This document shows, piece after piece, positions 1 to 12,067 of a stretch of DNA of 64,000 nucleotides. Below the pieces are notes generated by a model. The model had not been told where the DNA came from. It saw only the letters and a list, made by a program, of their open reading frames with translations, and searched no databases. Both the position numbers and the translations under genes were made by a program. How positions within the stretch are numbered: the stretch's first letter is position 1; each line of letters starts with the position of its first letter. Origin of the DNA: Siccirubricoccus sp. G192 (GTDB taxonomy: Bacteria; Pseudomonadota; Alphaproteobacteria; Acetobacterales; Acetobacteraceae); the NCBI RefSeq assembly GCF_019084075.1, contig NZ_JAHREN010000001.1, positions 5,172,501 through 5,236,500 of the forward strand, given 5' to 3'.

Positions 1-49
1 CGACGCGGGGGGGCTGACGCTTATTGAGGGCGCCCGCGCGAGGGCCTGC

Positions 50-124
50 TGGGGCGTAGCCAAGCGGTAAGGCAGCGGTTTTTGGTACCGCCATTCCCAG
101 GTTCGAATCCTGGCGCCCCAACCA
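50..124 (+). tRNA. tRNA-Gln (anticodon TTG)
   Basis: A complete cloverleaf is visible. The 7-bp acceptor stem pairs TGGGGCG with CGCCCCA, the T arm contains GGTTCGAATCC, and the anticodon stem GCGGT/ACCGC encloses a TTTTGGT loop whose positions 34-36 read TTG, which is glutamine. The discriminator A is at 121 and CCA is encoded at 122-124. Confidence 0.97.
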
Positions 125-176
125 GCCCGGTTCCGTCCGAGGGCCCCACGCGGCATTCCCGGCACGTAGTCGCGGC

Positions 177-623
177 CTACAGGACCCCCAACCGCAGCCT
201 CTCCCTTGCCTCCGTCGCCAGCCGGTCCGCCCTTTCGTTCATCGCGTCCCCCGCATGGCCGCGCACCCATTTCCACTCCACCTGGTGCGGCTTGGCGGCA
301 GCCAGCAGGCGCTGCCACAGCTCCATGTTCGCCACCGGGTCCTTGGCCGCGTTGCGCCAGTTGTTGCGGACCCAGCCATTGATCCAGCGGGAGATGCCGT
401 TGCGCACATATTCGCTGTCGGTGTGCAGCACCACGCGGCAGGGGCGCTTCAGCGCCTCAAGCGCGCTGATCGCGGCGGTGAGTTCCATGCGGTTGTTGGT
501 GGTGGCGGGTTCGGCGCCGGAGAGCTCGCGCTCCGTGCTGCCATAGCGCAGGATCGCCGCCCAGCCGCCGGGGCCGGGATTGGGCTTGCAGCCGCCATCC
601 GTCCAGATGGCGACGCTCTGCAT
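177..623 (-). CDS. rnhA: Ribonuclease HI
   Basis: This cytoplasmic endonuclease cuts the RNA strand of RNA-DNA hybrids such as R-loops and primer remnants. The 148-residue product has the family's usual length and all four acidic metal ligands: D9 (WTDGG), E47 (NRMELTA), D69 (HTDSEY) and D133 (ERADRLA), plus H123 in the flexible loop. I chose the ATG at 623; a TTG at 638 would add five residues and overlap the thrB stop. It is the last gene of the ispH-thrB-rnhA operon, an arrangement common in alphaproteobacteria. Confidence 0.96.
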   Translation of the reverse strand: MQSVAIWTDGGCKPNPGPGGWAAILRYGSTERELSGAEPATTNNRMELTAAISALEALKRPCRVVLHTDSEYVRNGISRWINGWVRNNWRNAAKDPVANMELWQRLLAAAKPHQVEWKWVRGHAGDAMNERADRLATEARERLRLGVL

Positions 624-627
624 CGGC

Positions 628-1621
628 TCAGAGGCCAAGGGCGGCGGGCCCCTCGGCGCGGGCGAAGAAGCGCAGCTTGCCGAGATATTCCAGCGGGTCC
701 TTGCGCGTCACCAGCGCCCCCGGCGGCGTCGCCGCCCAATCATAGAGCCGGGTGAGCAGGAAGCGCAGCGCAGCGCCACGGCAGAGCACCGGCAGGGCGG
801 CGCGCTCCGCCCTGCCGAGGGGCCGCAGCGCCTGGTAGGCGGCCAGCAGCGCATGCGCCTTGGTGACATTGAAGGAGCGGTCCGGCTCGAAGCACCAGGC
901 GTTCAGGCAGACCGCGATGTCATAGGCCAGCAGGTCGGTGCAGGCGAAGTAGAAGTCGATGATGCCGGAAACCTCCGGCCGCCGCTCCGCGCCCTCCAGG
1001 AAGAACACGTTGTCCGGGAAGAGATCGGCATGGATATGCCCGGTGGGCAGCGCGCCCGGCGCCGGCCAGTCGCGCAGGATGCCGGCGAGCGTCGCGTCCA
1101 GCTCGGCGATGAGGCCGGGCTGCACCGAATCGCCCGCCCCATCACCCGCCCTCCGGCAGCGCTCCAGCAGGGGCGCCCAGCCGGCCGGGCCAAGCGCATT
1201 CGGCCGGGTGGCGGCGAACCCCTCGCCCGCCGCATGCAGCCGCGCCAGCGCAGCGCCGAGCGGGGAGCAATGCTCCGGCCGCACCCGGCGCGGCCAGACC
1301 CCGGGCAGGAAGGTGCAGATCGCCGCCGGCCGCCCCGCCAATTCCCGCAGCGCCATGCCATCCCGCGCCTTCACCGGCAGGGGGCAGGGCAGGCCATGCG
1401 CCGAGAGGTGCTCCATCAGCCCGAGGAACCAGGGCAATTCCCCGGGATCGACGCGCTTTTCATAGAGCGTCAGGATGAAGTCGCCGGTGCTGGTGCGCAG
1501 GGCGTAATTCGGAATTCTCCACCCCCTCCGCGATGCCGCGGAAGGCGAGCAGATCGCCGAGCGGATACCCGGCCAGGAATGCGCGCAGGGCCTCGTCGGA
1601 GACCTCGGTATAGACCGCCAT
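628..1621 (-). pseudogene. thrB: Homoserine kinase type II, one-base frameshift
   Basis: Homoserine kinase makes O-phosphohomoserine in threonine synthesis. This is the aminoglycoside-phosphotransferase-like type: the catalytic loop HADLFPDN and the metal-binding IDFYF are both present. The natural start is the ATG at 1621 (product begins MAVYTEVSDEAL), but the frame shifts at about 1511 inside GVENS-NYALR, where one extra base is present. The total of 994 bp is one more than a multiple of three. Both halves are otherwise intact, so this is either a recent mutation or a sequencing indel. It lies between ispH and rnhA, all on the minus strand. Confidence 0.88.
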
Positions 1622-1705
1622 GGCGGGCTTCTATCGCGGCGGCGCCACGATGCCTACGGGCTTCGGCTGCATCATGCGCGGCCCGCCGCCGCCCGGGCCG
1701 CCTTG

Positions 1706-1815
1706 TATCCTGCGGGCCGGTTCACGCCCTCCGGCTTCGCCGCCGGGCGACCGGACCACTATCCTGCGGGCCGGTTCACGCCCCCCCGGCTTCGCCGTCC
1801 GGGCAACCGGACCAC
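1706..1815. repeat. Two tandem 54-bp intergenic repeat units
   Basis: Two near-identical units begin at 1706 and 1760, each starting TATCCTGCGGGCCGGTTCAC and ending in GACCGGACCAC or a close variant. They fill the space between the ispH stop and the thrB start. The reverse complement resembles the single unit at about 10478-10536, so this looks like a dispersed, palindrome-containing repeat family. Confidence 0.75.
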
Positions 1816-2775
1816 TCAGGCATTCAGCGCCGCGGGCAGCTTGAAGGTGATGCGCTCCTCGGCCACCACCACCTCCTCGATCACCAGGTCGAAGCTCTCG
1901 CGCAGCCGCGCCAGCACCTCCTCCACCAGCACCTCCGGGGCGCTGGCGCCGGCGGTGATGCCGATGGTGCCGAGGCCGCGGACAATGCCGGGGTCGAGGT
2001 CGCGGCCGCGCTGCACCATCACCGCGCGCGGGCAGCCGGCGCGTTCCGCCACCTCCACCAGCCGCACCGAATTCGAGGAATTGGGCGCCCCCACCACCAG
2101 CATCAGCTCGGCCCGGCCGGCGATGGCCTTCACCGCCGCCTGGCGGTTGGTGGTGGCGTAGCAGATATCCTCCTTGGCCGGCGCGTGCATCTCGGGGAAG
2201 CGCTCGCGCAGCGCCGCGACGATGCCGGCGGTGTCATCGACCGAGAGCGTGGTCTGGGTGATGAAGGCAAGCGGCGCGCCGGCCGGCACCTGCACGCTGC
2301 GGGCCTGTTCGGCATCCTCCACCAGGCTGACCGTGCCGGCCGGCAACTGGCCCATGGTGCCCACCACCTCCGGATGGCCGGCATGGCCGATCAGCAGGAT
2401 GTGGCGGCCGCGGGCGAAGTGCTGCTCCGCCTCCCGGTGGACCTTGCTGACCAGGGGGCAGGTGGCGTCCAGATAGAACAGGTTGCGCCGGCTGGCCTCG
2501 GCGGGGACGGATTTCGGCACGCCATGGGCGGAGAAGACCACCGGGGCGTCCGCCGGCACATCGTCCAGCTCCTCGACGAAGACCGCGCCCTGGCGTTCCA
2601 GGCTTTCCACCACGAAGCGGTTGTGCACGATCTCGTGCCGGACATAGACCGGCGGGCCGTAGCGGCGAATCGCCTCCTCGACGATCTTGATGGCACGGTC
2701 CACCCCGGCGCAGAAGCCGCGCGGGCCGGCCAGCAGGATGTTCAGGCGCGGTTTCTCTTGCATCATTGCCTTCAT
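1816..2775 (-). CDS. ispH: 4-hydroxy-3-methylbut-2-enyl diphosphate reductase
   Basis: IspH is the iron-sulfur enzyme of the last step of the MEP isoprenoid pathway, reducing HMBPP to IPP and DMAPP. The 319-residue product has the family hallmarks [12 protein letters not shown], the HEIVHN and HGV histidine motifs, [27 protein letters not shown] and SSNSVRL. Two cluster cysteines (in GFCAG and DATCP) are clear. The third, which in E. coli lies just before the TAGASAP motif, appears to be Thr here. The start at ATG 2775 precedes the first conserved motif by about 15 residues. It heads the ispH-thrB-rnhA operon. Confidence 0.96.
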   Translation of the reverse strand: MKAMMQEKPRLNILLAGPRGFCAGVDRAIKIVEEAIRRYGPPVYVRHEIVHNRFVVESLERQGAVFVEELDDVPADAPVVFSAHGVPKSVPAEASRRNLFYLDATCPLVSKVHREAEQHFARGRHILLIGHAGHPEVVGTMGQLPAGTVSLVEDAEQARSVQVPAGAPLAFITQTTLSVDDTAGIVAALRERFPEMHAPAKEDICYATTNRQAAVKAIAGRAELMLVVGAPNSSNSVRLVEVAERAGCPRAVMVQRGRDLDPGIVRGLGTIGITAGASAPEVLVEEVLARLRESFDLVIEEVVVAEERITFKLPAALNA

Positions 2776-3018
2776 TCGCTCGCCGCGTGTTGCCGCGCCA
2801 CCCCGCCGCCGGGCAGACTGGCCGCGGGAAGACCGGCCTTGCGCAGACCGGGCGGGGCGCAGACTAGTCCAAGCCCGCCCTGACTGGAAACGCCATGCCT
2901 TTCCAGCCCGGCCGGAAAGCGGCCCGGGGGTTTGTTCATGGGAACGTGCCCTGTGGCGAAGCTGTTGCCTTCCGCCGCAGGATGCAGCAACCGCCATGGT
3001 CGGGATGCAAAGGGGAAT

Positions 3019-3558
3019 ATGGGGATGCGCGTTCGATTCGTCCTGGCGGCCGTGCTGGCAGCCTCGCTGGCCGGCTGCGGCAGCAGCGGACCGACCCCCC
3101 TGCCCGTGGCCTGCCCCAACCCCGGGCTGCTGGCCGAGGGGGCCGATCTCACCCGCTACCGGCCAGGCCCGGTGCGCGACCTGACGACGCTGGAATTCGA
3201 CGCTAGGCTGGCCGGCATCAATGGCAGTTGCCGCCCCGGCCGCGGCGACCGCAGCATCGACATCACCCTGACCACCAGCTTCTCGGTGGAGCGCGGCGCG
3301 GCGGCGCAGGGCCGCACGGTGGACCTGCCCTGGTTCGTCGCCGTGGTCGGCCCGGATGACCAGGTGCTGAGCCGCCAGGTCTTCGTGGAGCGGGTCGCCT
3401 TCGGCCGTAACGAAACCCGCACCACCGGCAGCAGCGAGCCGGTCAATCTCTCCCTGCCCGTGGGCGAGGACCGCCGGGCACGGGATTACCGCATCTTCGT
3501 CTCCTTCGAACTGACCCCGGAGGACCTGGCGTTCAACCGCCGGCGTGGCCCGCGGTAG
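3019..3558 (+). CDS. Putative lipoprotein, conserved hypothetical
   Basis: This 179-residue protein starts at ATG 3019 behind an AAAGGGG ribosome-binding site. Its N-terminus is a lipoprotein signal ([20 protein letters not shown]) with lipobox LAGC and lipidated Cys20, so it should be anchored to a membrane on the periplasmic side. The mature part contains internal cysteines and a beta-rich stretch but no motif that I recognise. It stands alone, divergent from ispH. Confidence 0.8.
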   Translation: MGMRVRFVLAAVLAASLAGCGSSGPTPLPVACPNPGLLAEGADLTRYRPGPVRDLTTLEFDARLAGINGSCRPGRGDRSIDITLTTSFSVERGAAAQGRTVDLPWFVAVVGPDDQVLSRQVFVERVAFGRNETRTTGSSEPVNLSLPVGEDRRARDYRIFVSFELTPEDLAFNRRRGPR

Positions 3559-3900
3559 GGGCCGGAACGAGGCAGGGGAGCCCCGGCAGAATCCCTCCCC
3601 CATATCCGAGACGCGGCCCCGGATTTCGTTGGAGCCGCTGTGGGCTGCTGGACTCCCCGGCGGCCGGTGCGGGGCAATTCGGCCTCCAGGGCTTCGCTGG
3701 GCCTGATTTCCTCCCGGATCTGTTGCTTCACCCAGCATGGGATCGATGGCGTCTGAGGCCTGCGATGCGGGCTCAGGGGAATCAGGCATTGGGGGCGATC
3801 ATCAATCCAGGAGGCGCCGGCAATACAGACAAGGCCAGGTTCGGCCGGTGCCGCGGGTGCGATGCTGCCGGGGCGGGCCCAGGTGGGGAGGTGATCCGGC
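3559..3900. other. Intergenic region before nhaA
   Basis: This 342-bp stretch contains no convincing gene, RNA or repeat. The open frames across it lack motifs, and the only signal I see is the ribosome-binding site GGAGGTGAT just upstream of nhaA. It presumably carries the nhaA promoter. Confidence 0.5.
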
Positions 3901-5130
3901 ATGGCTGATGGCGCCGCGACGATCCGCCGCCGACCGCTCTCGATGCTGCGGCACTTCCTCGACAACGAAGCCTCGGGCGGCCTGGTCCTCATGGCCGCCG
4001 CCGCGCTCGCCCTGGCGGTTGCCAATTCGCCTTTCGCGCCGGCCTATTTCGGGGCGCTGCATGCCTATCTCGGCCCGCTCAGCCTGCTGCACTGGATCAA
4101 CGACGCGCTGATGGCGGTGTTCTTCCTGCTCGTCGGCCTCGAGATCAAGCGCGAGGTCCTGGATGGCCAGCTCTCGACCTGGTCGCGCCGCGCCCTGCCC
4201 GGCATCGCCGCGGCCGGGGGCATGACGGTGCCGGCGCTGATCTATGCGGGTTTCAACTGGAGCGATCCGGCGACGCTGCGCGGCTGGGCGATCCCCACCG
4301 CCACCGACATCGCCTTCGCGTTGGGCGTTCTGTCGCTGCTCGGGTCGCGCGTGCCAGCCTCACTCAAGGTATTCCTCACCGCGCTGGCCATCATCGACGA
4401 CCTCGGCGCCGTCGCGATCATCGCCGTCTTCTATACCGGCGACCTGTCCTTGCTGGATCTCGGCCTCGCCGCCGCCGTGGTGGCCGCCCTGGTGGCGCTG
4501 AACCGGGGCGGTGTCCTGCGCCTCTGGCCCTACCTGCTGCTGGGCGGGGCGCTCTGGTTCCTCGTGCTGCGCTCGGGCGTGCATGCCACCATCGCCGGGG
4601 TCGTCCTCGCCCTCACCATCCCGTTGCGCGCCCAGCCCGGCCGGCCGGACGAGATGCAGGGCTCGCCGCTGCACCGGCTGGAGCACGGGCTCCACAACTG
4701 GGTGGCCTTCCTGATCATCCCGGTCTTCGGCTTCGCCAATGCCGGGGTTTCCTTCGCCGGCCTGACCACGGAGGCGCTGCTGGACCATCTCACCCTCGGG
4801 GTCGCCCTCGGGCTGTTCCTGGGCAAGCTGGTGGGGGTCTTCGGCAGCGCGGCCCTGACGATCCGCCTCGGCCTCGCCGACCTGCCGATGGGGGCGAGCT
4901 GGCCCCAATTGGTCGGGGTTTCCCTGCTCTGCGGCATCGGCTTCACCATGAGCCTGTTCATCGGGATGCTTGCCTTCGCCAACGATCCGGCGCTGCAGGA
5001 CGAGGTGAAGATCGGCATCCTCGGCGGCTCGCTGCTCGCGGGGCTGGCCGGATGGGGCGTGCTGCGCATCGCGCCGAGGGAGGTGCCGGCCCCGGCGCCC
5101 CATGCGGCGGCGCGGCCCTCCCGGCGGTAG
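3901..5130 (+). CDS. nhaA: Na+/H+ antiporter NhaA
   Basis: NhaA is an inner-membrane electrogenic antiporter that exports Na+ in exchange for H+ for pH and salt homeostasis. The 409-residue protein has about 12 hydrophobic segments, the N-terminal [21 protein letters not shown] motif, the [10 protein letters not shown] segment, and the paired acidic residues in IIDDLGAV that form the ion-binding site. Length is close to the family's usual size. The start is supported by GGAGGTGAT seven bases upstream. It is monocistronic. Confidence 0.96.
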   Translation: MADGAATIRRRPLSMLRHFLDNEASGGLVLMAAAALALAVANSPFAPAYFGALHAYLGPLSLLHWINDALMAVFFLLVGLEIKREVLDGQLSTWSRRALPGIAAAGGMTVPALIYAGFNWSDPATLRGWAIPTATDIAFALGVLSLLGSRVPASLKVFLTALAIIDDLGAVAIIAVFYTGDLSLLDLGLAAAVVAALVALNRGGVLRLWPYLLLGGALWFLVLRSGVHATIAGVVLALTIPLRAQPGRPDEMQGSPLHRLEHGLHNWVAFLIIPVFGFANAGVSFAGLTTEALLDHLTLGVALGLFLGKLVGVFGSAALTIRLGLADLPMGASWPQLVGVSLLCGIGFTMSLFIGMLAFANDPALQDEVKIGILGGSLLAGLAGWGVLRIAPREVPAPAPHAAARPSRR

Positions 5131-5221
5131 CCTTCGGAACCGGGTGCCGGATTCGGCCGCGCCCGCGGAACGGATGGTTGCGCTCCTTCCCTCCGCCGGG
5201 CTAGACCTGCCATCCCGCCGA

Positions 5222-5424
5222 TCCCGTGCGGGAGAGAGCGGCCCCTGCTTGCGGGCCGCCGCCGAAGGCGCAACCGGCCCCCGGAAACGCTCAGGCAGAA
5301 GGACCGCGCGGGGAAGGGGTCTCTGGAAAGCCCGGCGCCCACTCGCGCCGGCACCGACGGAGTAAGGGTCGCCCGCCACCCGGCATGCGCCCTGAATCTC
5401 TCAGGTCATCGGACAGAGGGGGGG
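5222..5424 (+). promoter_or_regulatory. Tandem glycine riboswitch
   Basis: The leader of gcvT contains the conserved blocks of both glycine aptamers: CGGGAGAGA, GCCGCCGAAGG, CCGGAAACGCTCAGGCA, AAGGACCGC, CTCTGGAAAG, CACCGACGGAGTAAG, then CTGAATCTCTCAGGTCA and GGACAGAGGGG. It ends 40 bases before the gcvT start. In known cases glycine binding switches on the downstream glycine cleavage genes, which fits gcvT-gcvH-gcvP here. Confidence 0.93.
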
Positions 5425-5463
5425 CCACGGACTGAAACCGCCGCAACCGCGGCAGGGGGACCC

Positions 5464-6588
5464 GTGGCCGATTCGACTGACCAGACACCCGACCAGGCAC
5501 CGCTCGAAACCCCACTGGGCCGGCTGCATCGCAGCCTGGGCGGCCGCATGGTGCCCTTCGCGGGCTATGCCATGCCGGTGCAATACCCGGCCGGGATCAT
5601 GGCCGAGCACCTGCATTGCCGCAGCGCGGCCGCGCTCTTCGACGTCTCGCATATGGGCCAGGCCGAATTGCTGGGCGATGGCGCGGCGGCGGCGCTGGAG
5701 CGGCTCACGCCCGCGGATGTCCAGGGACTGAAGCCCGGCCGGCAACGCTACGGCCTGCTGACCACCATGGCCGGCGGCATCTTCGATGATTTCATGGTCG
5801 CCAATCTCGGCGACCGGCTCTTCCTGGTGGTGAATGCCAGCCGCAAGGAACAGGATTTTGCGCTGATCGAGGCCGCGCTGCCGGCCGGGGTGCGACTGCA
5901 TCGGCTGCCGGACCGGGCGCTGCTGGCCCTGCAAGGACCGCAGGCGGTGGCGACGCTGGCGCCGCTGGCCCCGGACCTTGCCAAGCTCAGCTTCCTCGGC
6001 ATGGCGGAGACGAGCATCGCCGGCACCCCCGCCCTGGTCAGCCGCAGCGGCTATACCGGCGAGGATGGCTATGAGATCAGCCTCCCGGCCGAGCGGGCCG
6101 AGGCATTCGCCCGCAGCCTGCTGGACCTGCCCGGCGTCGCGCCCGCCGGCCTCGGCGCCCGCGATTCGCTGCGGCTGGAGGCGGGGCTCTGCCTCTATGG
6201 CAACGACATCGACGAGACCACCAGCCCGGTCGAGGCGGGGCTGACCTGGACCATCGGCAAGCGCCGCCGGATGGAAGGGAATTTCCCCGGCGCCGAGCGG
6301 GTGCGGGAGGAGCTGGCCAATGGCCCGCGCCGCCTGCGGATCGGGCTGCGGCCGGAGGGCCGCCAGCCGGCCCGTGGCCATACCCCCATCCATGCGCCCG
6401 GCGGCGAGGCGATCGGCGAGATCACCTCCGGCGGCTTCGGCCCCTCGCTCGGGGGGCCGATGGCCATGGGCTATGTCGCCCGCCCGCAGGCCGCGGATGG
6501 CACCGCCCTCGAACTCATGGTGCGCGGCAAGGCGCTGCCGGCCCGCGTCGCGCCGCTGCCCTTCATCCCGCACCGCTACGCCCGCTGA
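5464..6588 (+). CDS. gcvT: Glycine cleavage system T protein (aminomethyltransferase)
   Basis: GcvT transfers the aminomethyl carbon from lipoylated GcvH to tetrahydrofolate and releases ammonia. The 374-residue product starts with GTG (MADSTDQT) behind an AGGGGG ribosome-binding site. Recognisable elements are VPFAGYAMPVQY, LFDVSHMGQ, the SRSGYTGEDGYEI folate-site segment, GLGARDSLRLEAGL, and the C-terminal ITSGGFGPSLGGPMAMGYV. It is the first gene of the riboswitch-controlled gcvTHP operon; gcvH follows after 25 bases. Confidence 0.96.
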   Translation: MADSTDQTPDQAPLETPLGRLHRSLGGRMVPFAGYAMPVQYPAGIMAEHLHCRSAAALFDVSHMGQAELLGDGAAAALERLTPADVQGLKPGRQRYGLLTTMAGGIFDDFMVANLGDRLFLVVNASRKEQDFALIEAALPAGVRLHRLPDRALLALQGPQAVATLAPLAPDLAKLSFLGMAETSIAGTPALVSRSGYTGEDGYEISLPAERAEAFARSLLDLPGVAPAGLGARDSLRLEAGLCLYGNDIDETTSPVEAGLTWTIGKRRRMEGNFPGAERVREELANGPRRLRIGLRPEGRQPARGHTPIHAPGGEAIGEITSGGFGPSLGGPMAMGYVARPQAADGTALELMVRGKALPARVAPLPFIPHRYAR

Positions 6589-6613
6589 TCCCTCTCCGCT
6601 GGAGACCGACCGC

Positions 6614-6987
6614 ATGTCCGAGATGAAATTCACCCGGGACCATGAATGGGTCCGCCTGGATGGCGACGCCGCCACCATCGGCATCACCGACCACGCGCAG
6701 AACGCGCTGGGCGACGTGGTCTTCGTGGACCTGCCCGAGATCGGCCGCGAGGTCGCGGCCGGCGAGGCCTGCGCCGTGGTGGAGAGCGTCAAGGCCGCCT
6801 CCGACATCTATGCGCCGGTCGGCGGCCGCATCGTCGAGGTGAACAGCGCGCTGGCCGAGGATCCCAGCCTGGTCAACCGCGAGCCCATCGGCGAGGGCTG
6901 GTTCTTCAAGCTGGAGCCGCGCGACCCGGCCGAAGCGGCCGGGCTGATGGACGAGGCCGCCTACCACGCCTTCGTGGAGAGCGAGGC

Positions 6988-6991
<4 letters not shown>
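6614..6991 (+). CDS. gcvH: Glycine cleavage system H protein
   Basis: GcvH is the lipoyl carrier that shuttles the aminomethyl group between GcvP, GcvT and the lipoamide dehydrogenase. The 125-residue product has the expected length. The lipoylated lysine is K60 in [10 protein letters not shown], and the family motifs HEWVR, GITDHAQ and [10 protein letters not shown] are present. The ATG at 6614 gives the standard N-terminus. Its TGA overlaps the GTG start of gcvP by four bases, so translation is probably coupled. Confidence 0.97.
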
Positions 6992-9918
<2,927 letters not shown>

Positions 9919-9920
9919 CG

Positions 9921-10074
9921 CCGCCCGATGACCGGAGCGCCGAAAGGCGCGACGGTTTGAATCGGCCGGCCAGATGCGCCCGATGACCGGAGCGCCGAAA
10001 GGCGCGACGGTCTGAATCGGCCGGCCAGATGCGCCCGATGACCGGAGCGCCGAAAGGTGCGACGGTCCGGGCCG
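9921..10074. repeat. Three 55-bp tandem repeats with GNRA-hairpin core
   Basis: Units start at 9921, 9976 and 10031; the third is partial. Each contains CCGATGACCGGAGCGCCGAA followed by AGGCGC, so GCGCC-GAAA-GGCGC forms a perfect hairpin with a GAAA tetraloop. The array directly follows the gcvP stop. Exact spacing and lack of unique spacers exclude a CRISPR array. The units resemble the single element at about 10478-10536. Confidence 0.8.
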
Positions 10075-10130
10075 CAGTCGGCAGCGGCGGGGCAGGACGC
10101 CAGGCTTGCCGGCGAAGGAGGAAGCCCGCC

Positions 10131-10472
10131 ATGCCGCCCGCGCTGCCCCATGCCTTCGCCGCCGCCGTGGCGGCCCTTGTCCCGCCTGAGCCTGGCCGCC
10201 GCTCGGCGCTGATCCTGTCGCATGGCACGCTGGAAGTGCGCTGGTACGCGCCGCGCGGCACCGACCCGCAGACGCCGCACAGCCGGGACGAGGTCTATGT
10301 CGTGGCCGCGGGACATGGCGAGTTCCTCTGCGGCGAGAGCATCAGCCACTTCACCACCGGCGCCCTGCTCTTCGCCCCCGCCGGGGCAGAGCACCGCTTC
10401 CGGAATTTCTCCGAGGATTTCGCCACCTGGGTGATCTTCTACGGGCCGGAAGGCGGTGAGGCGCCGGAATGA
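10131..10472 (+). CDS. Small cupin-domain protein
   Basis: This 113-residue protein consists of one cupin beta-barrel. The typical pattern of HSRDEVYVVAAGHGEF followed by LLFAPAGAEHRF is present, with metal-ligand-like His and Glu residues. I chose the ATG at 10131 because GGAGGAA lies about nine bases upstream; earlier in-frame starts run into the repeat array. Its substrate cannot be read from the sequence. It is followed by a GNAT acetyltransferase on the same strand. Confidence 0.82.
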   Translation: MPPALPHAFAAAVAALVPPEPGRRSALILSHGTLEVRWYAPRGTDPQTPHSRDEVYVVAAGHGEFLCGESISHFTTGALLFAPAGAEHRFRNFSEDFATWVIFYGPEGGEAPE

Positions 10473-10477
10473 GCCGC

Positions 10478-10536
10478 CCGGTCGCCCGGAGGCGCAGCCG
10501 GAGGGCGTGAACCGGCCGGCAAGATGCAAGCCGCGC
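10478..10536. repeat. Single intergenic repeat unit
   Basis: The stretch GCCGCCCGGTCGCCCGGAGG followed by GCGTGAACCGGCCGGCAAGA is an inverted and diverged copy of the 1706 unit, and it shares its ending with the 9921 units. It fills the gap between the cupin and GNAT genes. Confidence 0.6.
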
Positions 10537-10569
10537 CGCCATCGCCCGCCACCCCACGGAGAACCCGCA

Positions 10570-11025
10570 ATGCCCGAAGCCATCCGCATTGTCCCCCTGG
10601 CCCCGCGTCACCGCGCCGACTGGGAACGCCTCTATGCCGGCTATGCCGAATTCTACCGGGTGACGCAGACGCCGGAGATGCGTGCCACCGTCTGGGGCTG
10701 GATCCAGGACCCGGCGCATGAGGTGCAGGCCCTGGTGGCCGAGACGGCGGATGGCCGCGCCGTCGGCCTCGCGCATTACCGCCCCTTCGCCCGGCCGCTG
10801 GCCGCCGCCACCGGCGGCTTCCTCGATGACCTCTTCGTGGACCCCGCCTGCCGCGGCCAGCGCGTGGCCGATGCGCTGATCGAGGCCATCGCCGAAATCG
10901 GCCGCGCCCGGGGCTGGAGCGTGATCCGCTGGATCACCGCCGACAACAACTACCGCGGCCGCGGCGTCTATGACCGGCTGGCGCAGCGGACCATGTGGAT
11001 CACCTATGACCTGAAACCCGGCTGA
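10570..11025 (+). CDS. GNAT-family N-acetyltransferase
   Basis: This 151-residue protein has the GNAT fold signature. The acetyl-CoA-binding motif is GGFLDDLFVDPACRGQRVADAL (positions 88-109, with RGQRVA as the pyrophosphate loop), followed by WITADNNYRGRGVYDRL, the usual motif B. The ATG at 10570 follows GGAGAACCC. The acceptor substrate is unknown. Confidence 0.9.
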   Translation: MPEAIRIVPLAPRHRADWERLYAGYAEFYRVTQTPEMRATVWGWIQDPAHEVQALVAETADGRAVGLAHYRPFARPLAAATGGFLDDLFVDPACRGQRVADALIEAIAEIGRARGWSVIRWITADNNYRGRGVYDRLAQRTMWITYDLKPG

Positions 11026-11089
11026 ACCGGCCCGGGCACGGCGCGTTCGCCAGCGGCACCGCCCTTCCTGGCGGCACCGAGAGGCATCG

Positions 11090-12053
11090 ATGCATGCAAG
11101 CAACCAGGCGCCTTGCCGCCGTGCCCTGCTCACCATCGCAGCCCTGGCCCCTTTCGGCATGACGGTGCCGGCGGCGGCACTGACCGGGACCTGGACCGAT
11201 CCGGCCCGTGGCCGCGCGCTGCCGGTGCGGCTGCGCCTGCCCGCGGGTTCGGCGCCGGCACCGGCGGTGGTGGTCTCGCACGGGCTCGGCGGCTCGCGCG
11301 ACGGGCTTGGCTATCTCGGTGAGGCCCTGGCGGGGGCGGGCTTCGTGGTGCTGCATCTCCAGCATCCCGGCACCGACAGCGCGCTCTGGCAGGGCGGCGG
11401 CGATTTTTCGGCCGCGCTGATGGCCGCGGCGCTGGATGCCGGGCAGGCGCTGGCACGGTTGCAGGACGGCATCTTCGCGCTCGATGAGCTCAGCCGCCGC
11501 ACCGCCGCGCCGGGGCCGTTGCAGGGCCGGGTGGACCTGTCCCGCCTGGCGGCGGCCGGGCATTCCTATGGCGCCTGGACGGTGCAGCACCTGCTCGGCC
11601 AGCGCCTGCCGGGCGGGGAGCGGGGCCTGGCGTTGCTCGATCCGCGCCTGCGGGCGGGCATCGCGCTCTCGCCGGTGCCGCCGCGCGGCCTCTCCCCGCG
11701 CTTCGCCTTCGGCCGCATCGCCACGCCCCTGCTGCATGTGACCGGCACCCAGGACCACGGCTATATCGAGGGCGTGGCGCCGGCCGACCGGGAGATCCCC
11801 TTCCGCGCCATCAGCGGCCCGCCCCAGGCGCTGGCGGTGCTGGCGGGGGCCAACCATGCCGCCTTCGCGGACGAGCCGGCGGCGGGGCCACGCTGGTCCA
11901 ACCCCGCCTACCACGCGCGCACCGCCGGGCTGGCGGTGGCCTTCCTGCGCGCGGCGCTGTTCCGGGATGCGGCGGCGGCGGCCTTGCTGCGCGCCGGCGC
12001 CCCCCGGCCTGCTGGCCCAGGGCGACCGGCTGGAGCTGAAGGACTTCCTTTAG
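11090..12053 (+). pseudogene. Exported alpha/beta-hydrolase (dienelactone-hydrolase-like), frameshifted near its end
   Basis: The N-terminus has a twin-Arg-type signal (CRRALLTIAALAPFG, then an Ala-rich cleavage region), so the enzyme should act in the periplasm. The hydrolase core shows VVVSHGLGGSRDG, the nucleophile elbow GHSYGAW, an Asp-His pair in TGTQDHGYI and a late His in ANHAAF. One extra C in the run at 12000-12006 shifts the frame just before the last 16 residues. Removing it gives an ending GLLAQGDRLELKDFL and a stop at 12051-12053. The 964-bp length is one over a multiple of three. Confidence 0.82.
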
Positions 12054-12067
12054 CCCTGGGCGGCGCC

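Noticed and set aside
580-2883. Long plus-strand open frame of 767 codons opposite thrB and ispH
   Set aside because: It is antisense to two well-supported genes, is Arg/Gly/Pro-rich, has no motifs and is a GC-bias shadow.
9921-10074. CRISPR array
   Set aside because: Units are contiguous with a fixed 55-bp period and no unique spacers, and no cas genes are present.
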